The notes below the pieces were generated by a model. It was given only the letters and a program-made list of their open reading frames with translations, ran no database searches and was not told the DNA's origin. A DNA stretch of 64,000 nt, from the NCBI GenBank assembly GCA_013215145.1, contig JABSRP010000036.1:1-64000 (forward strand), given 5' to 3'. The position numbers and the translations under genes were made by a program. Source of the DNA: Pseudobacteriovorax sp. GTDB taxonomy: Bacteria; Bdellovibrionota_B; Oligoflexia; Oligoflexales; Oligoflexaceae. Each line of letters starts with the position of its first letter. The first letter of the stretch is position 1. This document shows positions 1 through 8,526 of this stretch, in pieces.

Positions 1-51
1 TTCTTTTTGACCATTGTGTCCTCCGTAAAGTTTAGATTGTAAACTATACGG
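1..51 (+). pseudogene. Probable 5' remnant of the RND exporter gene, cut by an in-frame TAA
   Basis: Codons 1-39 read FFLTIVSSVKFRL in the same frame as the RND gene that follows, then TAA at 40-42. Counting back from the conserved PGAS motif, the Lys of VKFRL falls where AcrB-type proteins have the Lys of the loop after the first membrane helix, so these codons look like the missing helix 1. Seen: the frame and the stop. Inferred: a nonsense mutation, a sequencing error, or an accidental resemblance. Confidence 0.45.
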
Positions 52-3000
52 GTGTCCGTGGAAATGATGCCACTTCATACAGCATACATGCCTGGTGCAT
101 CGCCGGAAACAATTGAACAAGAAGTAACCTTTCCTTTAGAAAATGCCATTTTGGGCCTCCCAAACGTAAAAAATATCCGTTCTAAGAGTTTTAGGAATAG
201 AGTTAACATCTCTGTTAATCTTGTACGTGACGGTCAACCTCCGGAAACAACACTTGAAAACATACGGGGCAGAATCGATTCAATTAGATCTATTCTTCCA
301 AACAATATTGAAAATATTACTTCCTACGTATCTAAGATTGATACAGTTGATGCATATAGCTTAAGTTTGATTCCATTTGATGCTAACAATTCAATACACT
401 ATCAGTGGCTAGAAGCTCTTAAACAGGAACTCCTTTCGTTGCCTAAGATTGTACGTGTCGAAACTAAAGAACCGAAACGCGCGTTGTATTTCGAGCTTTA
501 TCCCGAAAAGATCGCAGAATATGGACTTACAGTCGAAATTATACAGAATAAAATACGAAATTATCTACAATCTAATTCTCTTGGTTCAGTAAATCAAAAT
601 GGTCGTGACATCATTATTGATATGGATAGAGTAAAAGTTGATCCAAAATATTTTGAGAAATTACCAGTACATGTGGATAGGTTTGGGTATGAAGTTATAC
701 TTGCAGATATATCAGAGGTATCTTTTAGGAGTGATCGTTTATCCCGTTATTCTCCAGTAAATGGTGAGAAGGGCGTTTTTGTTCAAGCATTCTCGGATAC
801 TGATGTTGATTTTATTGAGGTCACCCAGCAGGTTCGTAATCGTGTTGGTGAGTTTAAAAAACGGCTGCCAGAGCCATTAAGATTAGTTGAACACAGTGCA
901 AATGGTGATTTCATCGGTCATCAAGTTGGAGTCCTCGGAAAAAATGCAATAATTGGCTTTTTACTTGTGATTTTAATTCTGACTTTTTTTGTTGGAGTTA
1001 AACCAGCAATAGTAACGGCCTTAGGCCTGCCAGTTGCTTACCTTGGGACTTTAATTGCTCTTAAATACTTTGGTATTAGTTTTAATTTAATTACGATTAT
1101 GGCAATGATAGTAATAGTTGGTATTCTGGTTGATGATGCTATTGTAGTCACTGAACGCTATAGTAAGAATCTTGAATCTGGAATGACACCAAAAGGATCT
1201 GCTGTTGATGCGGCTACTTCTTTAATGAAGCCGATTACAGGTACTATTTTAACCACCATAGTTGCTTACATTCCTATTTTAATGCTGGACCATGATATTA
1301 GCGACTGGTTTTTTGCAGTTCCCATAGTGATTATTTCTGCATTGCTCTTTAGTTGGCTTGAATGTTTCTTCGTATTGCCAAACCATCTTGCCCACTATGT
1401 TAATTCACCAAAGGCGTTAGGTGGTGGGATAATGCAAGCAATGATAAATATTTATGATTTCTTCCTTAAATACATTTTGAAACTTCGTTATTTAGTTCTG
1501 TTGACAGTTGTTTCAGGCGTTGGATTTTCTTTGTACTTTTTTAGCCAAAATTTAAGATTGTTGTTCGACTTACCGATCGGAGCTCCCCAACATAAGGTTT
1601 TTGTCCAATTGAATGAGTCGTCGTCGATCGACGAAACGGCGGAAAAAACAAAAAAGATCGAGACATTTCTTATTGGTCTAAAAGAAGATTATGATATTGA
1701 TGTAGTGGGAATATTCGGTGAGGCCTATATAAATGGTTATCATAAAAAAGGATATGAATATAGTGAGTTCACAGTCTATTCGAAAGCGTTTGACAAGAAT
1801 CCATTGGCAATTAAAAATGATATAGCAAAAAAGATAAATCTTGGGCTTAAGGACTTGAAAAATGATCAAATATCTACTTTAGAATTGGTATCAAATAATA
1901 GTTCTAATCGTGGAGGATTAGATCACGCCGTCTCAATTAATTTTAAATCAACCAATATTCCTGATTATAACGTACTTGAAGCCGCTATAATGAGTTCAAT
2001 AAGGGGTGTCGAAGGTTTGAAGAAGGTGTCTTTCAATGAGGAAGTTTTTGTCGATTCTTGGGTTTTTACTCCAAATCACAAAGCTCTTTCATCGTATGGT
2101 TTAAGTACCACTGATGTTACTCAACAAATAGCTCCAATATTTTCACCTGTTAAATTAGGACAAACCCGATTTCAAGGCGTGCCTGTAAATGTTTATACGG
2201 AAGTAAATCGACGAGATAACATGACTTTTGAAGAAGTTAGCGCTTTAACTCTTACGACTGCTAGAGGTACTGTTATTCCCGTTTCTAGTGTTGGTGTATG
2301 GGAACAAATAAAAAAAGAAAATCAAATTAGGCATTTGGATGGACTTAGACTATTTGCTGCTGATATAATTTACGATCCAAGTAAAACTGACTTATTGACA
2401 TTTAAAGGTCTCGTAGCGCAACGACTTGATCTTTTGCGTGAGCAATTTCCTTCCTACGATATTAGTGTGGCAAGTTCAAATGAGCAGCTAGACGAAGCGC
2501 AGATTTGGGTCATGAAAGTTGGAGCGATTTCGATATTTATGATCTACTTGATTTTGTCTATAACACTAAATTCCTTAACTAAACCTTTTCTTATACTCTG
2601 GCCTATTCCATTAGGGTTTGTTGGTGTCGGTTGGTCTTTTTATTTGCATGATATGACAATGAGTATGATTTCATTTATTGGACTGATCGGAGTTGCAGGT
2701 GTAGCTGTGAATGATTCTCTGATTATGGTATACGGCCTTAACGAAAAAACTAACAAGGAGGATAATAGTCGAGTTTTGACTATTAGAAGGGCAGTTACGG
2801 GCCGATTTAGAGCCATAACCCTTACCACAATTACTGCTTTGGCTGGTTTATTACCTATGGCATATGGCATTGGGGGTGATTCTGGATTTACTAATGAGAT
2901 AGCTTTTGCAATGGGATGGGGGCTTCTTAGTTCAACTTTGGCTACACTAGTGTGCATTCCTGTTTTAGCGGTTATTCGTGAAGACACTTTAGCAATTATT

Positions 3001-3102
3001 AGATTCTTTTTCGGCCTCTATTCGAAGTTTCGATCACCTTCTGTTCATCATAGAATTAAAACTAAGCCAAAACTAAGTACTGTTAGCCAAGTTGATCTAT
3101 GA
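52..3102 (+). CDS. RND-family efflux transporter (AcrB/HAE1-like), N-terminally incomplete
   Basis: Inner-membrane proton-driven exporter subunit of the AcrB/MexB superfamily, 1016 residues as read from the GTG at 52. The sequence opens at the porter domain (MPGASPETIEQEVTFPLE), so the usual first membrane helix is absent. The TM4 proton-relay motif GILVDDAIVV is intact, a second membrane block starts near residue 825, and the TM10-type motif GVAVNDSLIM is present. No membrane-fusion partner or TolC-like protein is in view; it may lie left of the window. The ketosynthase gene follows after 66 bp on the same strand, suggesting an operon in which this pump exports the polyketide-like product (inference). 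The DNA is AT-richer than the middle of the window. If the stop at 40-42 is real, the protein is probably not functional. Confidence 0.85.
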   Translation: MSVEMMPLHTAYMPGASPETIEQEVTFPLENAILGLPNVKNIRSKSFRNRVNISVNLVRDGQPPETTLENIRGRIDSIRSILPNNIENITSYVSKIDTVDAYSLSLIPFDANNSIHYQWLEALKQELLSLPKIVRVETKEPKRALYFELYPEKIAEYGLTVEIIQNKIRNYLQSNSLGSVNQNGRDIIIDMDRVKVDPKYFEKLPVHVDRFGYEVILADISEVSFRSDRLSRYSPVNGEKGVFVQAFSDTDVDFIEVTQQVRNRVGEFKKRLPEPLRLVEHSANGDFIGHQVGVLGKNAIIGFLLVILILTFFVGVKPAIVTALGLPVAYLGTLIALKYFGISFNLITIMAMIVIVGILVDDAIVVTERYSKNLESGMTPKGSAVDAATSLMKPITGTILTTIVAYIPILMLDHDISDWFFAVPIVIISALLFSWLECFFVLPNHLAHYVNSPKALGGGIMQAMINIYDFFLKYILKLRYLVLLTVVSGVGFSLYFFSQNLRLLFDLPIGAPQHKVFVQLNESSSIDETAEKTKKIETFLIGLKEDYDIDVVGIFGEAYINGYHKKGYEYSEFTVYSKAFDKNPLAIKNDIAKKINLGLKDLKNDQISTLELVSNNSSNRGGLDHAVSINFKSTNIPDYNVLEAAIMSSIRGVEGLKKVSFNEEVFVDSWVFTPNHKALSSYGLSTTDVTQQIAPIFSPVKLGQTRFQGVPVNVYTEVNRRDNMTFEEVSALTLTTARGTVIPVSSVGVWEQIKKENQIRHLDGLRLFAADIIYDPSKTDLLTFKGLVAQRLDLLREQFPSYDISVASSNEQLDEAQIWVMKVGAISIFMIYLILSITLNSLTKPFLILWPIPLGFVGVGWSFYLHDMTMSMISFIGLIGVAGVAVNDSLIMVYGLNEKTNKEDNSRVLTIRRAVTGRFRAITLTTITALAGLLPMAYGIGGDSGFTNEIAFAMGWGLLSSTLATLVCIPVLAVIREDTLAIIRFFFGLYSKFRSPSVHHRIKTKPKLSTVSQVDL

Positions 3103-3168
3103 ATAAAGTATGATTTAAATGAATGCTCGAATTAAAAGAATCTATAGAATTATGCTCGAGAGTTCGAA

Positions 3169-5421
3169 ATGGACTGGTATATGAATACTAATGGGGTTTT
3201 CGTCACGGGGATAGGCGTCGTCTGTTCCGCTGGACTAGGAACTGACGAATTAAAAGATTCGATGATTAATGGAAAATCGGGAGTCTCCAAGATTGATTGG
3301 TTTGAAACTCGAGATCTTCCTTCCGGTAACGCCGGTATAATCAATGAGTTAAGAAAAAATCGAAAAATAATAGGACTTGATTTAAATGTCGAATTTGCAA
3401 TTAGTGCTATTAAACAGGCTTTAAAGTCTTCTGAAATCACCTTAGATTATTTGAAATCACCCCGGACAGCTCTTTGTTTGGGGACTGCTAACTCCGGGAT
3501 ATCTTCGTTAGAAAGAGCAATAAAGGAACGTGATCAGAAGGCCTACTATCAAGTACCCGCTCATCAACTTTCGGACAATACAAGTAAGTTTTTTGACATT
3601 GGAGGACCTTCATTCACTTTCACCTCAGCTTGTACCGCTGGTAGTAGCGCAATCAGTTTTGGATTTGATTTGATTGAATCAGGAGGCTTCGATCTGGTAA
3701 TCGCAGGAGGTAGCGACGCCCTATCTCGGGCGATTTTTGCTGGTTTCCATTCACTCAAGTCTGTTTCATCTACAGTATGTTCTCCCTATGATGAAAACAT
3801 TGGATTGAGTCTTGGCGAGGGTGCAGGGATTGTGATTCTAGAGAGTCGCAAGAGTTTTGAGCAAAGACAAAAAAAACCAATTTGTAGGTTACTTGCAACT
3901 GGTACTAGCTTGGACGCCTATCATGTTTCCGCCCCAGACCCAAATGGAAGTGGAGTTAGACGGTCCATTAATACTTCATTTGAAGCGACATCTATGGAAA
4001 AAAAAGAGGTTGAATATATCAATACACATGGAACAGGTACCACCGCAAATGATGGGTCTGAACTTGCTGGCATTAGGTCGGCCCTACACAATAAGAATGT
4101 CGAGTTAATACCTGTTTCTAGTTCCAAATCCTACTTTGGTCATACTCTAGGAGCTGCAGGGGCAGTTGAGTTGATTTCCACTATTGTCGGTCTAGAGAAT
4201 AAATTTGTCCCTTCCTCGCTAAACCATAATCGAATACGAAATGGTTGCGAGGGTTTCAATATCGTCACTGATGGAGTTAGGAATTCAAACGCAAAAACTT
4301 TTCTTTCGACAAATTCTGCCTTTGGGGGCCATAATGTTGCAATTTTGGGATCTTTCAATAAAGCTTCGAGAAGCATTGGGAACAAGTCTAGAAAAAGACG
4401 GGTTTTTATCGCCGGAACTGCTGACATTGATCTTGCAAACGAATATCAATCGAATGATGACGTATCTCAACCTTATGAAAAATATTCTAGTTCAAAATAT
4501 TCTCTAAAAAGTGAAGCACCGTATCTTTACAAAAGACGTATGAGTCCTATAACCCAATACGCAATAGGTGCTACAGCCAAAGCTCAACTAGACTCCGGCG
4601 AGATTTTGAAAACACTGAAACCAGAAGAGAGGGGCGGATATTTTGCAACATCTATAGGGTCGACTACGATTCAAGAACGTTACCTTAAAGATCTCTATGA
4701 CTATGGTCCAGATAGGGTCAAAAGTTTTCATTTTGTTGAGATGGTACTAAATTCCACGCTAGGTAGTATCGCAGCAGCATTTCAGCTCAAAGGCTGTGGT
4801 TCGAATATAAGTGACGGTGGATCCGAATCGATTAAGGCTCTCTGGGCTGCCTGGACGGATCTCAGGAATTCAAAAATCAAGGGGGCCGTTGTGACATCAG
4901 CTGAAGATGATAGTCAGTTATCGAGAAACATCATTAAGCCATTTTTGGGCCAAGATATTGATACCTTAAAATCTTTGAAAGGAGCCGCTTCTACAATTCT
5001 ATTAAATGAAGATGCCTTGTCTGAAGGGCATGAGGTATTCGGTGAAATTGAACAATTTATTTCTTTTTCAGCACTAGAAAAATCTGTCGATCAAGTAGAG
5101 TTTTTACTGAAGAATGCCATTGATCGAAATTCTATAGACTTCATTATGCTTGGCGGAGTTTTTGAAGAAAATACTCTGAAAATTTTAAAAATAATTTCTA
5201 AAGCTTTCCCTCGAACTGTTATTTTTAGAAATCCCTGGGATCTTCACGGTGTCGTAACACCTGCCCACAAATTATTGAATCTGGCGGCAATGAAGTTAAG
5301 AGATAGTACGACCTGTTCTCAGAAACCTATTCGATGTCTCGTGGTTTCAACAAATATCAATGGACATTTAACCGGATGCGTCATGGTAAATTATCCAGAC
5401 ATCATCACAGATGGATGGTAA
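3169..5421 (+). CDS. Double beta-ketoacyl synthase: active KS fused to a degenerate KS (CLF-like)
   Basis: A 750-residue fusion. Residues 1-395 are a FabF-type condensing enzyme: Cys155 in SACTAGS, His287 in NTHGTGT and His325 in YFGHTLGAAG form the CHH triad. Residues about 405-750 repeat the thiolase fold (ATSIGSTTIQERYL, then a glycine-rich GGSESIKALWAAW helix), but the active-site Cys is replaced in SDGGSES near 548-554 and no HGTGT is seen. This recalls the KS/chain-length-factor pairs of type II and aryl-polyene systems, here in one chain (inference). The start could also be the ATG at 3181, which places VFVTGIG at the family's usual position. It sits 66 bp after an RND exporter and before a broken small gene, in AT-rich DNA. 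Confidence 0.85.
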   Translation: MDWYMNTNGVFVTGIGVVCSAGLGTDELKDSMINGKSGVSKIDWFETRDLPSGNAGIINELRKNRKIIGLDLNVEFAISAIKQALKSSEITLDYLKSPRTALCLGTANSGISSLERAIKERDQKAYYQVPAHQLSDNTSKFFDIGGPSFTFTSACTAGSSAISFGFDLIESGGFDLVIAGGSDALSRAIFAGFHSLKSVSSTVCSPYDENIGLSLGEGAGIVILESRKSFEQRQKKPICRLLATGTSLDAYHVSAPDPNGSGVRRSINTSFEATSMEKKEVEYINTHGTGTTANDGSELAGIRSALHNKNVELIPVSSSKSYFGHTLGAAGAVELISTIVGLENKFVPSSLNHNRIRNGCEGFNIVTDGVRNSNAKTFLSTNSAFGGHNVAILGSFNKASRSIGNKSRKRRVFIAGTADIDLANEYQSNDDVSQPYEKYSSSKYSLKSEAPYLYKRRMSPITQYAIGATAKAQLDSGEILKTLKPEERGGYFATSIGSTTIQERYLKDLYDYGPDRVKSFHFVEMVLNSTLGSIAAAFQLKGCGSNISDGGSESIKALWAAWTDLRNSKIKGAVVTSAEDDSQLSRNIIKPFLGQDIDTLKSLKGAASTILLNEDALSEGHEVFGEIEQFISFSALEKSVDQVEFLLKNAIDRNSIDFIMLGGVFEENTLKILKIISKAFPRTVIFRNPWDLHGVVTPAHKLLNLAAMKLRDSTTCSQKPIRCLVVSTNINGHLTGCVMVNYPDIITDGW

Positions 5422-5501
5422 GCGCCCCGTAAACACAATCTCCCCCAATTAATTAAGTCGAGCTATTCCTTTATTAGATCAAATCAAATAGGAGAGTAAT
5501 T

Positions 5502-5579
5502 GTGACTAAAGAAAACCTATCAAATATCACTAAAGCAATGTTTTTTGACCAAGGTTTTGGAAAAATTAAGTGTCATTAA
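5502..5579 (+). pseudogene. 25-codon gene remnant ending just before the insertion sequence
   Basis: A GTG at 5502 follows a good ribosome-binding site (AGGAGAG at about 5490) and opens a frame reading MTKENLSNITKAMF before a stop at 5577. A strong start with so short a frame, directly downstream of the ketosynthase and 39 bp before the IS end, suggests the 5' piece of a third operon gene truncated during or after IS insertion. The product cannot be recognised. A genuine 25-residue peptide is the alternative. Confidence 0.4.
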
Positions 5580-5617
5580 TTCAGTAACTTATGTTTTGTT
5601 TTTGCCAGAGGTATGTT

Positions 5618-5637
5618 GATCAGACTGGTCACCTCAG
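5618..5637 (+). repeat. Left terminal inverted repeat of the IS (imperfect)
   Basis: GATCAGACTGGTCACCTCAG pairs with the reverse complement of 7005-7024 at 14 of 20 positions. The core TGGTC-CCTC matches exactly apart from one base. Confidence 0.5.
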
Positions 5638-5706
5638 GTGAAAGATAAGCCTGCCTATCTGCCTGCATGCTTCCCACTAGTAATTCTCTTTAGCAGTGAG
5701 GCAAAA

Positions 5707-6993
5707 ATGGCAGTCAAATTTGAAAATAGTCGCGGGGATCTCACCTCTTATGCGGGGTTGGCGATCGCCGAAGAGATCGGAGCAAAGTCAGGACTTCGCA
5801 AGGCGTTGATTGATCATCTCCCTATGTCAGAGCGCAAAACCTCGTTAAGAAACAAAGATTTTTCCAAGGCTCTTTCCTATGTTTATGGATTCGTTGTCGG
5901 TGCCGACTGCATCAATGATTTGGAAAGACTCTACGAAGACTGTGGTTTTAGGCATTTCTGCCGCAATCATAGCTTTACCGCGAGTTGCCTCGGTGGGTTT
6001 CTCAAGAATCTGTCCCAGTATAACATCACAAAAATTAGTGAAAACTTGCGAGATTTCGCCTTTAGATCGCGTCTACAAACAGTTCAAGACCGAGATTTTA
6101 TTATCGATATTGATTCCACCTTCCACGAGCAGTGTGCAAAACAGATGGAGGGTCTGGAGTATAACTACGAAAACAAATGGGGCCTGTCATCCATCGAAGC
6201 TTTCGATCAATATGGCTTTCAATACTTTATGGGTGTCAGACATGGCTCAGCATTTACTGCTAACGGCGCTCCTGGAATCATTCGGCATGTCTTCGCACGA
6301 GTCCCTAGAACAATGCATCGGATCTTAAGAGCTGACAGTGGTTATTGCAATTACGATGTGATCCGCGCATGCAAAGATCTAAGAGTCGATTTTGTGATTG
6401 CCGCCCGCGAAAACATGTACAAAAAGTATATCCATCGCGTCAAGACCTGGAGAAAACCAAAAGAGGATATCAAACTACGGGATGGACGCTGTTGTGAAGT
6501 TGGATCTACGGTCTATTACGCTAAAGGAATCAATCAGGCCTATCGTATTGTGTTTATGAGGGCTAGAAAAAAGCAGCCTAGCCTATTCGAAGGTCAATAT
6601 GATTATCGAGCGTTTCTCACAAGCTACGGCGAGCATGAGAAAAAAGACTGGCAGGTGATTTTATTCTATCGCAAGCGTGGTAATGCGGAGAATTTTATCA
6701 AGGAAATCAAAAACGGCTACGACCTCCATCACTTTCCTTGCCAAAGGCTTAACGCCAACAAAGCTTACGGATTACTCGCTGCCTACGCGCACAATATCAT
6801 GCGGGTGATGGCTCATAGGCTTGACTCAGAGCAAGTTCCTTATCATAAAAGAATCAGATTTCGAATGATCTGCATTGCTGGCCAGGTGGTGAAAAAGGCA
6901 AGGCAGACCATCATTCGTGTACGAGAATCCTTTCGCAAGGAGGTGCATGCTTGGTTAACCATGAACCAAAATATAAGCAACGGTACTGGCTAG
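5707..6993 (+). CDS. IS1380-family DDE transposase
   Basis: Cut-and-paste transposase of the DDE group 1 / IS1380 type, 428 residues from the ATG at 5707, which has a GTGAGG Shine-Dalgarno upstream. An in-frame GTG at 5638 would start inside the terminal repeat and is less likely. The catalytic acidic residues are visible: Asp in IDIDST, Asp in RADSGY, and Glu in RKRGNAENFIKEIKNGYD, the family's most recognisable stretch. No frameshift or stop interrupts it, so the element may still be active. It sits in a terminal-repeat-bounded unit between an AT-rich block and tRNA-Arg. Confidence 0.9.
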   Translation: MAVKFENSRGDLTSYAGLAIAEEIGAKSGLRKALIDHLPMSERKTSLRNKDFSKALSYVYGFVVGADCINDLERLYEDCGFRHFCRNHSFTASCLGGFLKNLSQYNITKISENLRDFAFRSRLQTVQDRDFIIDIDSTFHEQCAKQMEGLEYNYENKWGLSSIEAFDQYGFQYFMGVRHGSAFTANGAPGIIRHVFARVPRTMHRILRADSGYCNYDVIRACKDLRVDFVIAARENMYKKYIHRVKTWRKPKEDIKLRDGRCCEVGSTVYYAKGINQAYRIVFMRARKKQPSLFEGQYDYRAFLTSYGEHEKKDWQVILFYRKRGNAENFIKEIKNGYDLHHFPCQRLNANKAYGLLAAYAHNIMRVMAHRLDSEQVPYHKRIRFRMICIAGQVVKKARQTIIRVRESFRKEVHAWLTMNQNISNGTG

Positions 6994-7004
6994 ACGTCAG
7001 AGGT

Positions 7005-7024
7005 CAGAGGCGACCACCTGGATC
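7005..7024 (-). repeat. Right terminal inverted repeat of the IS (imperfect)
   Basis: CAGAGGCGACCACCTGGATC is the imperfect inverted counterpart of 5618-5637. It starts 12 bp after the transposase stop. Confidence 0.5.
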
Positions 7025-7333
7025 TTTGAAAACTGAATACTGCCTACCAGTTGCGCTAAGGTACGTAAATCTGAGTGCGACTTTGCCCTCGCACGTCCTG
7101 GTTTTGGACAAATTGGGTAAATAGTGGGTTGCGCCAGGTCCACGAAAAAAAGGAAGCAAGAAATGAGGATAGACAGCAGAAAAAAGACGCACTAATGCCT
7201 TAGAAAATGGTCGCAAAAACGGTTTGGGATCTGTTGGCGAAGTGCCGAGAAAGTTTTTTCAGATTTGGATTTGGATTGGGATCTGTTGGCGAAGTGCCGA
7301 GAAAGTTTTTTCAGATTTGGATTGGAAAGAAAG
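7025..7333. other. Non-coding stretch between the IS and tRNA-Arg
   Basis: About 310 bp with no convincing gene; short open frames here lack start signals and family features. It contains the trailer repeats of the tRNA (7224-7323). The remainder (7025-7223) shows nothing recognisable. Confidence 0.6.
7224..7323. repeat. Tandem 48-bp repeat in the tRNA-Arg trailer
   Basis: Two identical 48-bp copies, 7224-7271 and 7276-7323, with period 52 bp. On the minus strand they lie immediately downstream of tRNA-Arg. Each copy carries a CGCCA and a CCAATCCAAATCTG segment, and the sequence at the tRNA 3' end (CGCCA, then CCAATCCAAATCTG) resembles this. The array may therefore have arisen by duplication of the tRNA 3' end plus trailer. 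Confidence 0.85.
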
Positions 7334-7410
7334 TGGCGCACCCTGAGCGATTCGAACGCCCGACCCTCAGGTTCGAAGCCTGATGCTCTATCCAGCTGAG
7401 CTAAGGGTGC
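7334..7410 (-). tRNA. tRNA-Arg (anticodon TCG)
   Basis: Reading the minus strand gives a complete cloverleaf. The acceptor GCACCCT pairs with AGGGTGC, the D arm is AGCTCAGCTGGATAGAGC, and the anticodon stem TCAGG/CCTGA holds loop CTTCGAA (anticodon TCG). The T arm is GGGCG-TTCGAAT-CGCTC, followed by a discriminator G and an encoded CCA. It is 77 nt with CCA. A promoter is visible upstream, and the trailer holds a tandem repeat. Confidence 0.96.
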
Positions 7411-7423
7411 AACTGAGAGCAAG

Positions 7424-7452
7424 AAGCTAAATCAATACCAAACCCTTGTCAA
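7424..7452 (-). promoter_or_regulatory. Sigma-70-type promoter of tRNA-Arg
   Basis: On the minus strand a perfect TTGACA (7447-7452) is followed after 17 bp by TAGCTT (7424-7429). Transcription would start near 7417, a few bases before the mature tRNA 5' end at 7410. Spacing and location fit well, although the -10 box is only moderate. Confidence 0.7.
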
Positions 7453-7536
7453 GGCAAGAATAAAACTTAGAACTTTTCCTCCTGCCTGAAATTGGCTGTG
7501 ATAAAATGGGACATCATCCGCGGTGAGGAGGATCCT

Positions 7537-8157
7537 ATGCCTACTGAAAAAATAGAGAATTTAGATACAGCTCGGGTGGCAAAAATTATGTCAGCCGCCA
7601 TTACTGAATTTTCCCAAAATGACTTCGATAAGGCCTCCTTTAATAAAATCATCAAGGCCAGCGGAATCAGTAAGGGTACGATGTACTACTATTTCAAGTC
7701 GAAACAAGACTTATTCCTAACGCTACTCAATGCCTGCAAAAAAGAATTTAAGGAGCTGCCAAAGGCAAACAGCCTTGCCGGAGAGTCCGTCGAGGAATTT
7801 TGGACTCAATGCAATACCATATTGACGCAAATATTTGCCACGCTTAATGCGAGACCTAGCCTCAAAGCATTTATTTATGAAGTTCTGAACTATCGAGACA
7901 GCAAGGATCAGAATCCGGCCGCAGAAATGCTGCAATCGCTAGAAGATCAAATCAGCGACTTCGTCATCCGGGGACAGCTTTGCGGAGCCATCCGCAGGGA
8001 TTGGCCACTGGAGCTTATAATAGCGATCCTATGGTCTCACTGGAAAACAACTACAGACTGGTATGATGTAGCAGGCAAAGAAACGTCAACAGATGCAGCA
8101 GAATTCGCGGTAGAGCTAGCCAGGAGTACATTAGAGCGTTTGGATCAAACCGATTAA
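7537..8157 (+). CDS. TetR/AcrR-family transcriptional regulator
   Basis: DNA-binding repressor of the TetR family, 206 residues from the ATG at 7537, which follows a strong GAGGAGGA site. In-frame codons upstream back to 7492 lack a comparable signal. Residues about 10-55 form the helix-turn-helix: FNKIIKASGISKGTMYYYFK matches the TetR recognition-helix consensus (xxGxSxGTxYxYFxSK). The C-terminal all-helical region would bind an unknown ligand. It is divergent from tRNA-Arg and stands alone on the plus strand, converging on the RNA-binding protein gene. No target operon is evident next to it. Confidence 0.9.
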   Translation: MPTEKIENLDTARVAKIMSAAITEFSQNDFDKASFNKIIKASGISKGTMYYYFKSKQDLFLTLLNACKKEFKELPKANSLAGESVEEFWTQCNTILTQIFATLNARPSLKAFIYEVLNYRDSKDQNPAAEMLQSLEDQISDFVIRGQLCGAIRRDWPLELIIAILWSHWKTTTDWYDVAGKETSTDAAEFAVELARSTLERLDQTD

Positions 8158-8181
8158 AAAAGGGCAGTTTTCCAACTGCCC
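8155..8181 (-). terminator. Rho-independent terminator of the RRM protein gene
   Basis: On the minus strand a perfect 8-bp stem, GGGCAGTT / AACTGCCC with loop GGAA (8162-8181), is followed by six T residues. It lies 15 bp after the stop codon at 8196. Confidence 0.85.
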
Positions 8182-8195
8182 CGGCAAACGATTGC

Positions 8196-8501
8196 TTAGT
8201 AACGGTTTCGGTTAAAACCGCCGCCACCGCCGCCGCCACGAGAACGATTGTCTCGTTTATCTTCGGCTTCGCTAACCTTAATAGTACGGCCATCTAGTTC
8301 TGTACCGTCCATTTGAGTGATAGCAGTCATGGCATCATCGTTGTTCGCGAAAGAGACGAATCCGAATCCTCTTGAGCGCCCTGTCTCACGATCAGTGATA
8401 ACTTTAACGTGTGTGATTTCACCGAACTTCGCGAACGCAACTTGTAGATCGTCCTCCTTAGTTCCCCAACTTAGACCACCTACAAACAATTTCTTTTCCA
8501 T
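8196..8501 (-). CDS. Small glycine-rich RRM RNA-binding protein (cold-inducible type)
   Basis: A 101-residue single-RRM protein. RNP2 is KLFVGGLSW (residues 4-12) and RNP1 is RGFGFVSF (44-51), the two aromatic motifs that stack on single-stranded RNA. The C-terminus is a short Gly/Arg tail (SRGGGGGGGFNRNRY). Bacterial proteins of this type, known from cyanobacteria and other lineages, are often cold-induced and are thought to act as RNA chaperones. AAGG precedes the ATG at 8501. The 5' leader holds two inverted repeats that could control expression (8527-8580 and 8586-8619), and a clean terminator follows the gene. It is monocistronic. Confidence 0.93.
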   Translation of the reverse strand: MEKKLFVGGLSWGTKEDDLQVAFAKFGEITHVKVITDRETGRSRGFGFVSFANNDDAMTAITQMDGTELDGRTIKVSEAEDKRDNRSRGGGGGGGFNRNRY

Positions 8502-8526
8502 AATAACCTTTTCCTAAAACAAAACG

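Larger units (their letters stand above)
5618..7024 (+). mobile_element. IS1380-family insertion sequence
   Basis: About 1.4 kb containing one transposase gene and bounded by imperfect inverted repeats: GATCAGACTGGTCACCTCAG at 5618-5637, and its counterpart at 7005-7024, which read in reverse complement is GATCCAGGTGGTCGCCTCTG (14 of 20 match). No target-site duplication is obvious outside these ends, so the exact boundaries are uncertain by a few bases. The element lies between the AT-rich exporter/ketosynthase block and a tRNA gene. Confidence 0.6.

Noticed and set aside
2640..2987. 115-codon minus-strand frame inside the RND gene
   Set aside because: Antisense to conserved RND membrane helices; no start signal or family features.
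7004..7216. Open frame of about 70 codons on the minus strand between the IS and tRNA-Arg
   Set aside because: It overlaps the IS terminal repeat, has no ribosome-binding site and no recognisable protein features.
7224..7323. Tandem repeats as a CRISPR array
   Set aside because: Only two 48-bp copies with a 4-bp gap and no spacers of useful length; no cas genes.
7192..7422. Minus-strand open frame through the tRNA-Arg gene
   Set aside because: It reads across a perfect tRNA cloverleaf; this is a chance frame.
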